Source: Actomonas aquatica | GTDB taxonomy: Bacteria > Verrucomicrobiota > Verrucomicrobiia > Opitutales > Opitutaceae | Length of the DNA: 64,000 bases | Assembly: GCF_019679435.2 (NCBI RefSeq) | Contig: NZ_CP139781.1 | Span: forward strand, 930,001-994,000 | Direction of reading: 5' to 3' | Shown here: one piece after another, positions 36,700 through 45,232 of the stretch | Numbering within the stretch: position 1 is the stretch's first letter | How the letters are laid out: each line of letters starts with the position of its first letter | The notes under the pieces: generated by a model | Seen by the model: only the letters and a program-made list of their open reading frames with translations | Told to the model about the DNA's origin: nothing | The model's database searches: none | Program-made: the position numbers and the translations under genes

Positions 36700-38802
36700 T
36701 TAACGCGCGTCGAAGCGGCTGAGCCAGAACTGGTCGAAGGCCCCGTTGTGGCCCGGCCCGGCCAGCACTCGCAGCACCAGCCTGTCGCCCGGCTGCCAGT
36801 CGCCCAGCGGCACCACCTTTTCCCGCATGCCGATTTCGCCCTGCGGGGATAGCCAGTCCGAGTGGATTCCGGCCACCACTTGGTCGTCGCGCACCCACTC
36901 CACCAGCAGCGCCACGCCGTCAAAATCACGTTGTTCATAGGCGGCCGGGTTTACGCCGTAACGTAGATCCAGCTCGGTCGCGCCCGCCGGAACGTCAAAG
37001 AACAATTCACTGACGGCGTGGACCAACAGGTGTTGCTCCTCCCCATCCCACACCACGTCATAACCAAACGGATACGCCCCTTCCACCGCGTCGATCCCGA
37101 CCTGTTCTTTCGCGCGTTCGCCTTCCGGCGTGCCGCGAATCGGTTTGCGTTGATCGGCCGGGAGCAGCTCTTCGGCATTGTTGAGGCGCGTCCCGCGGAT
37201 TCCCAGATTGGCCGCTTCCGTGCGCAGCCGACCGTAGTCCTCCTTGCTGCAATACATGGTGATGTCCTCCTCCCAGAACAACAGCGGCAAGGGCCACATC
37301 CCAAGCTGGTCGATCCGCTCCGTCGTCCACTGCCCTTGCACCCGCGATTCCGCCCGCAGCACCAGCAGCGGCACGTTCTCGTTTTCCAGCAACTTCACGC
37401 CCTGTCGCACCCGGTCGGGGTGCAAAAACATCTGCGAGTCCGGGATGATCAACATCCGCCGCTCACTGAAGAACGGATACGCCGAGCTCCATCCGGGCGA
37501 GTGCATCACGATCACATCGCCCGGCTCCGTCAGCTCGCGCATCAAACGCGTCAGCCCGAAATCGCCCCGCGTCGGCATGGTCTGCTCCGCCAAATAGTTC
37601 TTCTGGTAGCCTTGGTGCTGGGCGGCTGCAGTCACCAGCAATCCAACCACGGTCAATCCTCGGAAAAGCCCAGCTAGCCCTGCTTTCTCGCTGGCGGCTG
37701 CCTTCCGCCATAGCTCCATCCCGGCGATTCCCACCAGCACGCACGCGAACGCGCCTGTGGCGTAGAAGTAGTAGTCGTGCAGGTAATACAGGTTGAAGAA
37801 GATCGACGGGCCGCCGAAGAAGCCCAGCGTAGCCAACAGCGCCAACTCGCGCGTCCGGCGCATCAACAGGCACAAGCCGAGCGCCACCCCGGCCGCACTC
37901 AAGGTGATCACATTCACCCGCGTGTAGAGGAAGAGTTGCCCCCACTGTTCGGGATCCAGTCGCGCCGCCAAGGTGCCGAAGTTGAACTCCTGCAATTCGC
38001 TCGACCGCAAAAAGCTGGCCACCGGGTTCAACGATTTCACCCCATCGGCATAACGCACCCACGCCAAACCAGCCCCCAACAACGGCACGCCCAGCCCCAC
38101 CGACTGCCACACCAACGACGCGCCCGATCCTTCGCGACGACGCAGCCATACCCACGCGTCCCGCAAAAACAAGACCGCCCACGGCAGACAAAACACCGCC
38201 CACGTCGTGCCCTTCACCACGGCCGCGCCCGCGCCCGTCACCAGCGCCAAGCCCCATGCCCACTTCGCCGCGGGCTCCGCTCGAAAGCGTAACACCGCCC
38301 ACAAAAACCACGCACTCAGCGCCCACGCCGTGGACTCGATCATCACCGTGCGGGAGTAGAATATGTAGATCGGCGACGTGAGGATCGGCACCACCACAAG
38401 CAGGCTCGTGCCGCGCCCGTAACCCGCGAGTCGCGCCATCAGCCGCCACGCCGGCAGCCCGAGCAAAAACATCGCCCACGCCACCGCCCGACCGGATTTG
38501 ATCACATCCGAGTCCAGCCCATTGGCCACCTTCGCCGCCATCCATTGATAGAGCGGAAACTCCATCGGCATCGACCACGGTTTGCCCAGCACCGGCGTCT
38601 CGTAATCGAGGCGGAAACCTTGTTCCCGCATCACTCGCGCTGTCAGTGCCGTCTGGCTCTGGCGAAATTCATGACCGAGCAGCCCCGGGTTATCCCAATT
38701 GCGCGACGCCCAGAAGAGGCTCCACCCAAGCGCGACCAGCAGCACCAGCACGGCCGCCCATTCCCAACGCACCTTACGCCCGGCAGCGCTCGTCTCACTC
38801 AC
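36700..38802 (-). CDS. GT-C-like membrane glycosyltransferase with C-terminal beta-sandwich (paralogue A)
   Basis: A 700-residue integral membrane protein, paralogous to the gene just upstream on the same strand. Residues 10-420 hold about 10-12 helices; the first extracytoplasmic loop has 'GHEFRQSQTALTARVM' and 'YETPVLGKPWSMPMEFPLYQ', the position where PMT/ArnT-type enzymes bind metal and catalyse. After 'MPTRGDFGLTRLM' comes a soluble domain, and the last ~110 residues ('LLVHAVSELFFDVP', 'FDGVALLVEW', ending 'GAFDQFWLSRF') are one copy of the 'HAPS...DW' module of this locus. Its start overlaps the upstream gene by 8 bp. Likely transfers a sugar from a polyprenyl phosphate outside the inner membrane; substrate unknown. 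Confidence 0.72.
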   Translation of the reverse strand: MSETSAAGRKVRWEWAAVLVLLVALGWSLFWASRNWDNPGLLGHEFRQSQTALTARVMREQGFRLDYETPVLGKPWSMPMEFPLYQWMAAKVANGLDSDVIKSGRAVAWAMFLLGLPAWRLMARLAGYGRGTSLLVVVPILTSPIYIFYSRTVMIESTAWALSAWFLWAVLRFRAEPAAKWAWGLALVTGAGAAVVKGTTWAVFCLPWAVLFLRDAWVWLRRREGSGASLVWQSVGLGVPLLGAGLAWVRYADGVKSLNPVASFLRSSELQEFNFGTLAARLDPEQWGQLFLYTRVNVITLSAAGVALGLCLLMRRTRELALLATLGFFGGPSIFFNLYYLHDYYFYATGAFACVLVGIAGMELWRKAAASEKAGLAGLFRGLTVVGLLVTAAAQHQGYQKNYLAEQTMPTRGDFGLTRLMRELTEPGDVIVMHSPGWSSAYPFFSERRMLIIPDSQMFLHPDRVRQGVKLLENENVPLLVLRAESRVQGQWTTERIDQLGMWPLPLLFWEEDITMYCSKEDYGRLRTEAANLGIRGTRLNNAEELLPADQRKPIRGTPEGERAKEQVGIDAVEGAYPFGYDVVWDGEEQHLLVHAVSELFFDVPAGATELDLRYGVNPAAYEQRDFDGVALLVEWVRDDQVVAGIHSDWLSPQGEIGMREKVVPLGDWQPGDRLVLRVLAGPGHNGAFDQFWLSRFDAR

Positions 38803-40930
38803 GGGCCGCCTCCTCCAAGCTAAATTCCGCCAGCGTCAGATACGCCCAGTCGTAGGCAATGCTGCCTCCTTGGCGGGTCGTAAACACCAGCTGTTCTCCC
38901 GACATCACTTCACCGGTCACCACATCCTGCTGCAGGCCGCGGTCACCTTCCGCCGAACGCGGATCCAAGTAACGCTTCCAAATCAACCGACGCGTCCCCT
39001 CGTCGCCGTCCCGCTCTCCCCAAAGCGCAAACTCGACGCCGTCAGTTTTGTCGTCGAGTCGCACGTCGCGGTTCCAAGACGGGTCGGTCAGACCATACTC
39101 GAGCTTCGCCTGAAACGCCCCGGCGACCTCGGCGATCCACAGGTCCGTCGGCGGATGCACACTCACCGCCCAGCGTTCGCCCACCGGATACGCGTTGTAG
39201 CCAAACTTCACCCGGTAGCGATCCACCGGCCGATTGATCATCTTAAACGCCGTGTGTGAGCCGCCCGCCGTCAGACGATATTCCTCCAGATAGTCCGGAC
39301 CCGCGTCGTAATCCTCCGTCAATTCGATCGCGCTGTATTGGGAGGTCTTCAACGAGGCCCGCAGCTTCGCGTAGTGTGTCGGGGTCACGTAGACATCCGA
39401 GTCCTGGTGTCGAAACGCCGGCACCGGCACGAGCCCGACCCGCTTGATCAGAAACTCCACCATCTCGCGATTTTCCCGCGGGCGCCCCGTGATCACCACG
39501 GCCCCGATATCTTCGTCATCCAAATCGCCGATCGCGCCATCCAAATACTCGAGATCCGCGTCCAAGCCATTCCGCACCATCAACGCACGCCGCTTGGCAT
39601 AATACGGCAGGATCGCCGACCAGTCGTGACCGATGCCGACCAGCACGGTCTCCTTGGGCAGGAAGTCGCGCAGCACCTCGGCCATGCCGGAGCCTCCGTG
39701 GCTCTCCACCTTTTGCAGCGGGAAATAATACGTCGCGTAGGCGTGCACCATGCCCGCACAGGGCAGCAGCGCCAAACCGGCCCGCAGCGCCAACGGACCG
39801 CGCCCGTATTCCCACACGCCAACGATCGCGAAACCGAACGCGAAGGTCAGGAACGCCACGCCCGCATAAAAATAGTAGTCCTGGTAGGCGTAGGCATACG
39901 GAAAGGCCAGTTGCCCAAAAAACCACACTCCGGTCGCCAGCAGGATCAGACCCCGGTCGCGGGCCTGGCGGCACCACACCAGCCCCAACACCAGCGTGAG
40001 CCCCACCACCCAGGGCAACGCGATCGCCTCCGACCAGCGCGCAAACATCACCCGCCAGGTCTCGACCGAAAACCGCGAATCAAGGCTGAACGTCCCGAAA
40101 TTCCCCACCGAGAGATTCTTCGAGGTAAACACATACCCGGAGCGATGCCCCTCTTTGATCGCATCCGTGTATCCAATCCACCACTTCAACGCCCCCAGCG
40201 GCAGCACCACCGTGCCCAGCCCCCACGCCGTCGTGAGCCAAGTCGGCCGACTCAGCCCGTGTTTCCGCCAACTCGTCCACAAGCACCACGCCCCATACAC
40301 CGCCGCCGGAAACAGCCAGACCGCAAAAACCAAACTCTTGATCAACGCCGCAAGCGTGCCCGCCACCACACAGGCGACGAACCAGCCCACCTTGCGGGTA
40401 TCCATCGTGCGCACAAACGCGGTCAGGAACCAGGCCGACAGCGCCATCGCCATCGGATCGATCAAAAAGGCCCGGGAGTAAAAGATCAGCGCCGGACAAA
40501 ACAGCGTCACCGCCAGCAAAACCCAACGCCGCGCCGCACTCACCCCGAACGAGCCCAGCAGCAGCCAAAACGCCGGCAGCGCCGCATAAAAACTCCCCAG
40601 CGAAACGATCCGCGCCGCCTCGAACAATTCCAACCCGGTCGCGCGCTTTAGTCCCACCACCGTCCACTGGTATAGCGGGAACTCCAAGGGAAAGGCCCAC
40701 GGTTTGCCCAAAATCGGCGTTTCGTAATACAGCCCGAAGTTATCCTGCTGATCGATATACTCCGAGATGATCGCCGTCTGCGCCTGGCGAAACTCATGCC
40801 CCACCATAAATCCCCAGCTGAAATTGTAGCTGGCGAAGTAGAAGTGGCCCAGCAGCGCCACCACGAAGAACCCGAACGTCCATCGGGAAGAGAGCAAATG
40901 CGGCGAAGCGGACGGGGCTGTCTCAGGCAT
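38795..40930 (-). CDS. GT-C-like membrane glycosyltransferase with C-terminal beta-sandwich (paralogue B)
   Basis: A 711-residue integral membrane protein sharing 'GHEFRQAQTAIISEYI', 'YETPILGKPWAFPLEFPLYQ' and overall layout with the gene downstream, so the pair arose by duplication. ATG 40930 ('MPETAPSASPHLLSSRW') is chosen because the extension to 41011 is Cys/Arg-rich and lies in the divergent promoter region. About a dozen helices fill residues 20-430. The tail has 'KLEYGLTDPSWN', 'KTDGVEFALWG', 'KRYLDPRSAEGDRGLQ' and 'YDWAYLTLAEF', the tDG/dP/DRG/DW core of the recurring module. It is the first gene of a two-gene minus-strand operon divergent from the giant glycosyltransferases. Confidence 0.73.
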   Translation of the reverse strand: MPETAPSASPHLLSSRWTFGFFVVALLGHFYFASYNFSWGFMVGHEFRQAQTAIISEYIDQQDNFGLYYETPILGKPWAFPLEFPLYQWTVVGLKRATGLELFEAARIVSLGSFYAALPAFWLLLGSFGVSAARRWVLLAVTLFCPALIFYSRAFLIDPMAMALSAWFLTAFVRTMDTRKVGWFVACVVAGTLAALIKSLVFAVWLFPAAVYGAWCLWTSWRKHGLSRPTWLTTAWGLGTVVLPLGALKWWIGYTDAIKEGHRSGYVFTSKNLSVGNFGTFSLDSRFSVETWRVMFARWSEAIALPWVVGLTLVLGLVWCRQARDRGLILLATGVWFFGQLAFPYAYAYQDYYFYAGVAFLTFAFGFAIVGVWEYGRGPLALRAGLALLPCAGMVHAYATYYFPLQKVESHGGSGMAEVLRDFLPKETVLVGIGHDWSAILPYYAKRRALMVRNGLDADLEYLDGAIGDLDDEDIGAVVITGRPRENREMVEFLIKRVGLVPVPAFRHQDSDVYVTPTHYAKLRASLKTSQYSAIELTEDYDAGPDYLEEYRLTAGGSHTAFKMINRPVDRYRVKFGYNAYPVGERWAVSVHPPTDLWIAEVAGAFQAKLEYGLTDPSWNRDVRLDDKTDGVEFALWGERDGDEGTRRLIWKRYLDPRSAEGDRGLQQDVVTGEVMSGEQLVFTTRQGGSIAYDWAYLTLAEFSLEEAARE

Positions 40931-41131
40931 GGGAAACGCGCACTTAGCAGGATTCCCGCGCCCCCTGTCAACAAAGCCCTCTGCCCGTCGTAAGCAGCCA
41001 ACGCAAAACACATTACCGACACGTCACCGTCTCCCAACCGCCATTCCTAATTCAAATTATTTGCCCCGCCGACCCGCCGGGAAAAACCACGCTTTACTGT
41101 GCCGTTTCCCGCCGCTTCATTCGGCGGTTTC
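40931..41131. promoter_or_regulatory. Divergent intergenic region with hairpin before the giant GT
   Basis: This 201-bp spacer separates the leftward GT-C pair from the rightward giant transferases and should hold both promoters, though I cannot assign -35/-10 elements. A perfect 6-bp inverted repeat (41109-41114 with 41122-41127, 7-nt loop) ends 4 bp before the ATG at 41132 and would cover the ribosome site, so it could dampen translation. Confidence 0.4.
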
Positions 41132-44100
41132 ATGTTCGAGAACGACTTTTGCCGATACTTCATCGATGAGCCGATTGATTGGAATCTATCCCAAGAAATC
41201 GTCGATATCCGCGGATGGGTATTGGCCAAGAGTGGTGAAGAGATCGTCGACCTGCGCGCCCGCCTCGATGGCGTGATCTTCTACGGCATCATCGGCCTGC
41301 ATCGCCCGGACATTCGCGACACCTTCGACGCCGGCGCCCCGGGCCTCAAATCCGGTTTCCGCGTCAACGTCCGCCCTTGGATCGGCGCCCGCCAACTCGC
41401 CCTCGAGGGCATGCTGCGCGACGGCTCCTGGGTCGAGTTCTGCCAGCGCGACGTGACCGTCACCGGCGACAAGGTGCCCCCGGCCCAGCCCAAGCCCTAC
41501 GTGCGCTCCGAGGTGCTGGAGGAGTCCCTTTACTACCTCTACCGCCATTTCCACTTCGAGAGCAGCACCCAGCTCCGCGCCGAAGCCCGCCGCGTGCTCG
41601 CCGAGATCTCCGTCAACCAGACCGAGATGCTCCCCGAAAACGACCTCATCGGCTACCTCGACCTGCCCGACTTCTGGATCAACGCCCACTACGAGAAGTT
41701 CCGCGTCTCCGGCTGGGCCTTTTCCAAGGACCAAACCATTTCCCGGCTCCACGCCACCATCGGCAACGTCGACGAAAACCGCCTCGTATGGGGCAAGGAG
41801 CGCGACGACGTTCTCGCCCACAACCCCGGCTACCCGCAGGCGCTCAAGTCCGCCTACTACGGTCTGGTCGACGTCCGTCCCGATTCCTTCAGCCCGGCCT
41901 GCCTCAAGATCTGGGTCGACTACCCCGACCAGCCCCGCCAGCTCCTCCGCTCCAAGCGCCTCTTCGTCAACAAACTCGACGAAAACTCCGGCCCCATCCC
42001 TTACTACAGCCACTTTCAGTTTGTTCGCGTCATGCTCGCCTTCGTCCGCGAGCTGCGTCGCGGCGGCTACGAACTCGAGAGCTGGTCCGACCTCTGGGAG
42101 GCCATGCGCCGCACCCGCGCCAAGCTGGCCGACAAGATGGTGCGCGGGGGCAAAAAGGCCAACACCCCGCCGCCTCCCACCCCGTGGGAACGCAAGGAGC
42201 CCTACGATCTGTGGTTCCACCACAACCGCCTCACGCCGCGCCTGCTCAAGTTCCTCGCCGAGACCGCCAAACCCATCTCCGCGCGCGGTCCCAAAATTTC
42301 CATCGTCGTCCCCACCTACAACACGCCGGCCAAGTTCCTCGATGAGCTCATCGCCTGCGTGAAGGCCCAGGTCTACACCAACTGGGAACTCTGCATCGCC
42401 GACGACAATTCCCCGCAAAAGCACGTCGTCAAAAAACTCGCCGCCGCGGCCGCCGCCGATTCGCGCATCAAATATGTCGTGCGCAGCGAAAACGGCCACA
42501 TCTCCGCCGCCACCAACAGCGCCTTGGAGCTGGCCACCGGTGAATACGTCAGCTTTCTCGACCACGACGACCTGCTCCCGGCCGACGCCCTCCTCCACGT
42601 CGCCGAAGCCATCCTCGAACACCCCGCGGCCGACTTCCTCTACACCGACGAGGACAAGATCGATGCTTCCGGCCGCCACTACGACCCGCAGTTCAAGGGC
42701 GAGTGGAATCCCGAGATGGCCATCACTCACAACTACACCCACCACCTGCGCACCATCCGCCGCAGCGTCATCGAAAAGGTGGGCGGCCTGCGCGTGGGCT
42801 ACGAGGGAGCCCAGGACATCGATCTCATCCTGCGCTGCGTTGAGCACATCGACGACGCCAACATCCGCCACGTTCCGTTCGTCTGCTACCACTGGCGCGC
42901 CCACGAGGAATCCACCGCCCAGCGCGGCGACCAAAAGGGTTACCTTTTCGACGCCGCCCGCCGCGCCATTGCCGATGCCGTCGAACGCCGCGGTCACCGC
43001 GCCGAGGTGTTCATCCCCGGCCATCTCGAGGAAAACGCCCTCTGCCTCCACCAACTCAAGTGGTCGCCCGAGCTCCTTGCCGAGAACCCGGTCACCATCG
43101 TCATCCCGACCCGCAATCAGGCCAAGATCCTTCAGGCTTGCCTCGATTCCCTCGAACGCACGGTCAACTGGGATCACACCAAACTCATCGTCGTCGATGA
43201 CGGCTCCGACGAGAGCGACGCCCAGACCCTGCTCGCCCGCGTCGAGACCCGCGAGGACCGCCCGTGGCGCGTCCTGCGCCCGATCCGCGGCCAGGACGGT
43301 GAGTTTAACTACTCCCGTCTCGTCAACCTCGGCACGAACGCCGCCGACACGCCGCTCGTCCTGCACCTCAACAACGACATCGAGGCGCTCGAACCGGGTT
43401 GGTTGGAGGACATGGTCGGCTGGATGTCCGTCAACGGCGTCGGCGTCGTCGGCGCCCGCCTGATCCACCGCGACGAGACCCTCAACCACGCCGGCATCTG
43501 GGTCGGTCCCAACGGCGGCCTCGCCCACGGCATTTTTGTCGGCCTGCCCAAGGACGACTTTGGTTACCTCTTCCTGCCGCACGCCGCCCGCGACACAACC
43601 GCTGTCACCGGCGCCTGCCTGCTCACCCGCACGGACCTCTACAACCAGCTAGGCGGCTTCGACGAGAAGGACTTCTGCGTCGCCTACAACGACGTCGACT
43701 ACTGCATGCGCGCCCTCCGCGCCGGCTACCGCACCGTCTACTCGCCGCAGGCCACGCTCATCCACCTCGGCTCCGCCACCCGCGGCATCAGCTACACCGA
43801 GAAGGAGCACCTCGCCTTCGTCCAAAAGTATCCGGGATTCCGCGATCCGCACTTCAGCGAGTCGGTCGAATACGCCAATCCGTCCTTCCGCATCAACGCC
43901 TACGACCACCGCCACGCCTCCCGCCCGCTCAAGCTCCGCGTCGCCGTCGTTTCTCACAACCTCAACCTCGAGGGCGCGCCGCTCTTCATCGTCGAATACG
44001 CCAAGCACCTCCAACACGTCGCCGGCTGGGACGTGAAAGTCATCGCGCCCATGGAAGGTCCGCTGCGCGAGAACTTCACCGCCATCGGCCTGCCGCCCGA

Positions 44101-45109
44101 GGTCATCGACATCGAGTGCGCCACCAAGGCCGCCACCGCCGCCGATTTCGCCAAGGGCATCGATCAGCTCGCGAAACTCGAGATCTGGCAGGACGTCGAT
44201 CTCATCGTCGGCAACACCATGCTTTCCTACTGGGTCGTGCCGCTCGCCCAAAAGCTCGGTCTGCCCAGCTCGATGTATATCCACGAGAGCAATACACCGC
44301 GCCGCTTCTTTTCCGAGCACCGCCTCGCCACCGACGAGGTCATCCCGCTCATCGACAAGGCCATGAGCGAAGCCACCCGCGTCGTTTTCATCGCCGAGGC
44401 CACCCGCCGCATCTACGCCGAGCTCAACCGCTACGACAACTTCCGCCTCATCAACAGCTGGATCGATATCGAGCGCATCGAAAACTACATCGCCGCCACC
44501 GACCGCGCCGCTCTGCGCAAGCAGCTGAAGATTCCCGAGAACGCCACCGTGGTCGTCAACGTGGGTTCAGTCTGCCAACGCAAGGGCCAGCACATCTTCA
44601 TCCGCGCCATCGATCACCTGCACAAGCAGCACGGCCCCGAGATCGAGAAACGCGGCCCCATGCTCTACGTCATGGTCGGCGCCCGCGAAGGCCTCTACCT
44701 CGAGACCATCGAGAACGACATCGAGTTGATGGGCCTCAAGAACACCCGCCTCATTTACGAGACCCAGGACGTCTACGCCTGGTATCGCGTGGCCGACATG
44801 TTCTGCTGCACCTCCTTCGAGGAGTCCTTCCCGCGCGTGCTGCTCGAGGCCGCCTCCTTCAAGCTGCCCATCGTCTCCACCGACGTGAACGGCATCCCCG
44901 AGATGCTCACCGGCAACGACGAGGCCTACCTGATCAAGGCCGGCGATTACCACGTGCTCGCCGCCACCTTGAAAAAAGCCCTCGACCGCCACTTCGCCGG
45001 CGACACCAAGATGGTCTCCATGGCTTACACCCGCATCTCGCGTTTCTACGACTCACGCATTTCCCTCCCCCACCACGTCGAACTCGCCCGCGAAACCTAC
45101 TTCGGCTGA
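41132..45109 (+). CDS. Giant tri-domain glycosyltransferase GT2-GT2-GT4 (copy 1)
   Basis: A 1325-residue enzyme with five recognisable parts. Two N-terminal 'GW' modules come first (about 15-120: 'IVDIRGWVLAK', 'GLHRPDIRDTF', 'SGFRVNV'; about 180-290: 'FRVSGWAFSKD'). GT2 domain 1 starts near 388 ('ISIVVPTYNTPAKFLDEL') with the metal site 'DHDD' at 477-480. GT2 domain 2 starts near 654 ('VTIVIPTRNQAKILQACL') with 'LNNDIE' near 747. The GT4 domain starts near 933 ('RVAVVSHNLNLEGAPLFIVE') and has 'ESFPRVLLEA' near 1230. All three catalytic domains look intact, so one chain may add three linkages. An alternative GTG at 41099 adds eleven residues; 41132 aligns with copy 2. Confidence 0.85.
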   Translation: MFENDFCRYFIDEPIDWNLSQEIVDIRGWVLAKSGEEIVDLRARLDGVIFYGIIGLHRPDIRDTFDAGAPGLKSGFRVNVRPWIGARQLALEGMLRDGSWVEFCQRDVTVTGDKVPPAQPKPYVRSEVLEESLYYLYRHFHFESSTQLRAEARRVLAEISVNQTEMLPENDLIGYLDLPDFWINAHYEKFRVSGWAFSKDQTISRLHATIGNVDENRLVWGKERDDVLAHNPGYPQALKSAYYGLVDVRPDSFSPACLKIWVDYPDQPRQLLRSKRLFVNKLDENSGPIPYYSHFQFVRVMLAFVRELRRGGYELESWSDLWEAMRRTRAKLADKMVRGGKKANTPPPPTPWERKEPYDLWFHHNRLTPRLLKFLAETAKPISARGPKISIVVPTYNTPAKFLDELIACVKAQVYTNWELCIADDNSPQKHVVKKLAAAAAADSRIKYVVRSENGHISAATNSALELATGEYVSFLDHDDLLPADALLHVAEAILEHPAADFLYTDEDKIDASGRHYDPQFKGEWNPEMAITHNYTHHLRTIRRSVIEKVGGLRVGYEGAQDIDLILRCVEHIDDANIRHVPFVCYHWRAHEESTAQRGDQKGYLFDAARRAIADAVERRGHRAEVFIPGHLEENALCLHQLKWSPELLAENPVTIVIPTRNQAKILQACLDSLERTVNWDHTKLIVVDDGSDESDAQTLLARVETREDRPWRVLRPIRGQDGEFNYSRLVNLGTNAADTPLVLHLNNDIEALEPGWLEDMVGWMSVNGVGVVGARLIHRDETLNHAGIWVGPNGGLAHGIFVGLPKDDFGYLFLPHAARDTTAVTGACLLTRTDLYNQLGGFDEKDFCVAYNDVDYCMRALRAGYRTVYSPQATLIHLGSATRGISYTEKEHLAFVQKYPGFRDPHFSESVEYANPSFRINAYDHRHASRPLKLRVAVVSHNLNLEGAPLFIVEYAKHLQHVAGWDVKVIAPMEGPLRENFTAIGLPPEVIDIECATKAATAADFAKGIDQLAKLEIWQDVDLIVGNTMLSYWVVPLAQKLGLPSSMYIHESNTPRRFFSEHRLATDEVIPLIDKAMSEATRVVFIAEATRRIYAELNRYDNFRLINSWIDIERIENYIAATDRAALRKQLKIPENATVVVNVGSVCQRKGQHIFIRAIDHLHKQHGPEIEKRGPMLYVMVGAREGLYLETIENDIELMGLKNTRLIYETQDVYAWYRVADMFCCTSFEESFPRVLLEAASFKLPIVSTDVNGIPEMLTGNDEAYLIKAGDYHVLAATLKKALDRHFAGDTKMVSMAYTRISRFYDSRISLPHHVELARETYFG

Positions 45110-45134
45110 AGCTTTCCCTAGCATGATTTTGGCT

Positions 45135-45206
45135 GCCCACGGAAAACACGGAAAACACGGACAGGATCTATCTCCTGCTTCGGTGTCTTCCGTGTGTTCC
45201 GTGGGC
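45135..45206. repeat. Long palindromic intergenic element
   Basis: Arms of 24 nt (45135-45158 and 45183-45206) are complementary at 22 positions around a 24-nt loop. The left arm holds a tandem repeat of a 9-mer 'GGAAAACAC' and the motif 'CCCACGGAA'; the right arm is its complement. Such 'CACGGAA.ACACGGAA' strings recur between genes of many Verrucomicrobiota and Planctomycetes genomes as I recall, so this is probably a dispersed REP-like or MITE-like element. It fills most of the gap between the two giant transferase genes and would fold in mRNA about 26 nt before the second ATG. Confidence 0.7.
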
Positions 45207-45232
45207 CAATTCCCCTGCCCGTTCGGCACGGC

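Noticed and set aside
41186-43582. 798-residue minus-strand ORF opposite the first giant transferase
   Set aside because: Antisense shadow; composition is typical of reverse-complemented G/C-rich codons and the plus strand has intact GT motifs.
43399-45126. 575-residue plus-strand ORF in a second frame of giant transferase copy 1
   Set aside because: Extremely Arg/His/Pro-rich, an out-of-frame reading of the GT2/GT4 region.
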